A DNA stretch of 43,187 nt from Yaniella sp. (GTDB lineage: Bacteria; Actinomycetota; Actinomycetes; Actinomycetales; Micrococcaceae), in NCBI RefSeq assembly GCF_030453185.1, contig NZ_JAKDKW010000012.1, forward strand, positions 1-43,187. Reading direction: 5' to 3'. Each line of letters starts with the position of its first letter. The first letter of the stretch is position 1. The notes under the pieces were generated by a model. The model saw nothing but the letters and a program-made list of their open reading frames with translations, made no database searches and was not told where the DNA came from. The translations under genes and the position numbers were made by a program. Of the stretch, positions 40,877-43,187 are shown one piece after another.

Positions 40877-43187
40877 TTGGACTGGCTCGTCAAACTCAGC
40901 ATGAAGAATCGTGCCTTCATCGCCTTAGTCACCATCGTCATCATGGTCTTGGGGCTCGTTTCGCTTAACATGCTACGGCGTGAGCTGATCCCGCCGGTTG
41001 AGTTACCAACGGTTGCGGTCACTGCCACCAACCAGGGAGCCTCTTCAGAACAAATGGCCGACCAGGTAGCCGAGCCCATTGAGCGACAGTTGACCGCCGT
41101 CGATAACGTGACGTCGACGTCGTCGACCTCCAGTTCCAATTTCTCCATGGTGACGTTGGAAATGGAATATGGTTCCGATGTGTTTCGCGCGGCTTCCCAA
41201 ACTGATACCTTATTGAACTCCCTGGATGACCAGCTGCCCGATGGGACAACCACCACAACGCTGTCTGGTGGTTCAGCCGATATCCCGGCCATGGTGGTGA
41301 CCATGAGTTCGGAACTTCCCGCAGCCGAATTGGACCGGCGCTTTGAACAATCCGCGCGCTCCGATATCGAAAACATCCCTGGTATTGCCCAGGTCCAGCT
41401 CTTCGGTGCCAATGAGGAAATTGTTCGACTGTCTCCCGACGATGACGCCTTGGAGGCAGAAGGGCTCGACCGTTCGGCCATTGTGGATGCACTGGAGGAT
41501 GCCGGCGTCGTCTTCCCGGGTGGCAACGTGACTGACGATCATCAATCCCTCGATATTTCTATCGGAAACGCTTTCGACGACGTCGATGACATGGCGGCGA
41601 CACTGATCCCTGTTGACGAGGGAGCGCCGATACAGCTCTCCGAGGTCACTGAAGTCGAACAGACCGAGGCCGAAGCAGAATCCCTATCGCGGACCAACGG
41701 CAACGAAGCCATCACGCTGTTAGTGCTGCCGTCCAATGACGCCAATTTCATTGAAGTCTCCGAACAAGCCCTCGCTGAAATGGATGAAGCCGCACAGCAA
41801 ATGGGTTCGGGCACCGAATTTACCGTGGTCTTTGACCAGGCCGAATTCATTGAAGACGCTATCGCTGGTCTTGCCAATGAGGGGCTGTGGGGTCTGGCCC
41901 TGGCCGTACTGGTGATTTTCGTCTTCCTGTTATCGATTCGTCCAACCATCATTACCGGTATCACCATTCCACTGTCGGTGCTGTTTGCGTTTGTCGGAAT
42001 GCTGGCCACCGGCACAACGGTCAATATGATGTCGCTTGCCGGCTTGATGATCACCATTGGGCGCATGGTTGACGACTCGATCGTTGTCATAGAAAACATC
42101 ATGCGACATCTCAGGCAGGCGCCCAAAGGTGAATCGAAAGCCAAGACCATTACCAGAGCAACCGGTGAAGTCTCATCGGCGGTGATTTCCTCGACGGTCG
42201 TCACGGTCATGGTGTTTGTACCGATCCTGTTGGTTGAGGGCATGGCCGGCGAACTCTTCCGACCATTTGCGCTCACCGTAGTCTTAGCCATGGTCGGTTC
42301 CACCATCGTGGCGCTGACCATCGTGCCGGTGTTGGCATACTGGTTCATGCGCAATCAGCGGATCCGAGGTGATAAAGCCGCTCAGATGACTGACACGGAT
42401 ATCCGTGTCACCACCAACTGGATGGCACGGCTCTACCGTCCGATCATCGCCTGGACCATCAAATCTCGTGGTACCCGCTGGACCACCGCCGTCGTCGCCC
42501 TCGGTGTCTTTGTCGGTTCTCTCGCATTGGTGCCGGCCCTGAAAGTTAACCTGCTGGCCGACACCGGCATGAACATGCACGCCGTGACCTACACCGCGCC
42601 GCAAGGTTCAACGCTTCAACGCACTTCAGAACTGTCCCGCGAGCTAGAAGAAGAACTCGCTGAAGTTGAACAGGTCGATACGGTGCAGGCCGATATCGGC
42701 GGTGGCATGATGGGCAGTGGCCCTGACCAGGCGTCATTTACCCTCATTACTGATCCCGGGGCTGATCAGTCCGAGGCCGAAACCAATATCCAATCAACGT
42801 TGGATGCGTACTTTGAAGACAACCCACAGGCCGGGGAATTCCGACTCGAAGCCGGTGGCGGCATGATGGGTTCGGATACCGTTGATATTCAACTCGATGC
42901 CCTCGACGAAGCCGATCTGGCCGAAGCCACAGAAACACTGAGCGCCACTTTTGAAGACCTCGACGACGTCGCCCGTGTGGAGTCCGACTTTGAAGCCGCG
43001 GCACCATCATTGGAAATCGTGCCTATCGAAGAAGAAATCGCAGACTACGGTATGACCGTTCCCGAAGCGATGGGGTTGATCGCCTCCCACACCACAGACT
43101 TCCCGGTCGCCGAGGTCACCATCGATGACACTGAACTCAATGTGCACATGGATTCTGCCTCCCCCGTGGAGACCGTAGAAGACATCG
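40877..43187 (+). CDS. RND-family efflux transporter (HAE1/AcrB-like), 3' end outside window
   Basis: About 770 codons are present and the frame is open to the window edge; complete family members have about 1030-1100 residues. It starts at a TTG (40877) with GAAGGA 5 nt upstream: residues DWLVKLSMKNRAFIALVTIVIMVLG form TM1, followed by the porter domain. The second membrane block includes VLVIFVFLLSIRPTII and the motif GRMVDDSIVVIENIM (about residue 395), with the acidic pair that drives proton coupling. In Gram-positives such proteins (SwrC-like) export amphiphilic compounds. It is divergent from the Lon-like gene across 107 bp; no membrane-fusion partner is visible. Confidence 0.92.
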   Translation, partial: MDWLVKLSMKNRAFIALVTIVIMVLGLVSLNMLRRELIPPVELPTVAVTATNQGASSEQMADQVAEPIERQLTAVDNVTSTSSTSSSNFSMVTLEMEYGSDVFRAASQTDTLLNSLDDQLPDGTTTTTLSGGSADIPAMVVTMSSELPAAELDRRFEQSARSDIENIPGIAQVQLFGANEEIVRLSPDDDALEAEGLDRSAIVDALEDAGVVFPGGNVTDDHQSLDISIGNAFDDVDDMAATLIPVDEGAPIQLSEVTEVEQTEAEAESLSRTNGNEAITLLVLPSNDANFIEVSEQALAEMDEAAQQMGSGTEFTVVFDQAEFIEDAIAGLANEGLWGLALAVLVIFVFLLSIRPTIITGITIPLSVLFAFVGMLATGTTVNMMSLAGLMITIGRMVDDSIVVIENIMRHLRQAPKGESKAKTITRATGEVSSAVISSTVVTVMVFVPILLVEGMAGELFRPFALTVVLAMVGSTIVALTIVPVLAYWFMRNQRIRGDKAAQMTDTDIRVTTNWMARLYRPIIAWTIKSRGTRWTTAVVALGVFVGSLALVPALKVNLLADTGMNMHAVTYTAPQGSTLQRTSELSRELEEELAEVEQVDTVQADIGGGMMGSGPDQASFTLITDPGADQSEAETNIQSTLDAYFEDNPQAGEFRLEAGGGMMGSDTVDIQLDALDEADLAEATETLSATFEDLDDVARVESDFEAAAPSLEIVPIEEEIADYGMTVPEAMGLIASHTTDFPVAEVTIDDTELNVHMDSASPVETVEDI

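Noticed and set aside
41542-42354. A 270-codon minus-strand frame opposite the RND pump
   Set aside because: The plus strand encodes the well-conserved RND domain. The minus-strand product is a Ser/Thr/Met-rich sequence without domain features.

Overview
This window is a stretch of actinobacterial core chromosome, most likely from the Micrococcales and probably a Micrococcaceae with unusually moderate GC for the group. The reasons are whiB1 beside pdtaS, the giant NAD-glutamate dehydrogenase, the secA-hpf-comF-lpqB-mtrB-mtrA block, an Rv3235-family gene, and the pairing of a Lon-like protease with a UPF0182 protein. All of these neighbourhoods also occur in Mycobacterium tuberculosis. The genus is an inference. 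I see no insertion sequence, prophage, plasmid function or CRISPR array.

Layout. 1-3.1 kb: a DUF1844 protein, a small membrane protein, the Fe-S regulator whiB1 and the histidine kinase pdtaS. 3.1-8.0 kb: the 180-kDa-type glutamate dehydrogenase. 8.1-13.3 kb: a poorly characterised cell-envelope cluster with a CpaE-like P-loop protein, a CpaB-like SAF protein, an excisionase/BldC-like HTH protein, a 189-aa unknown, a LysM membrane protein and an Rv3235-family protein. 13.3-22.0 kb, minus strand: secA, hpf, comF-like, lpqB, mtrB, mtrA (protein export, ribosome hibernation and a cell-wall/division two-component system). 22.2-27.6 kb, divergent from mtrA: a tightly overlapping operon of a membrane protein, DUF4129, DUF4350, a MoxR ATPase and DUF58. 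27.6-31.3 kb, minus strand: cysteine desulfurase, mnmA (tRNA thiolation), chorismate mutase and a MetE-fold protein without cysteine. 31.3-34.2 kb: a J-domain protein, trmL, and one ORF that joins a SigK-like sigma factor to an RskA-like anti-sigma factor. 34.2-40.8 kb, minus strand: PIG-L deacetylase, HtrA-like protease, initiator tRNA-fMet, UPF0182 membrane protein and a Lon/PDZ protease. 40.9 kb to the end: an RND efflux pump cut by the window edge.

The most unusual item is the sigma/anti-sigma fusion (32809-34185). Sigma regions 2 and 4, a cysteine-free anti-sigma-like helical segment, one transmembrane helix and an RskA-type extracytoplasmic domain lie in one polypeptide, so the protein looks like a membrane-tethered transcription factor. 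The second interesting area is the CpaE/CpaB-like pair without any visible pilus genes, where the ATPase lacks the P-loop lysine. Several genes without a good ribosome binding site have a TANNNT box 6-7 nt before the start codon, suggesting leaderless transcription; at pdtaS this box lies inside a long hairpin that may also terminate gdh. All functional statements rest on reading the sequence and remembered family features; no database search was run.
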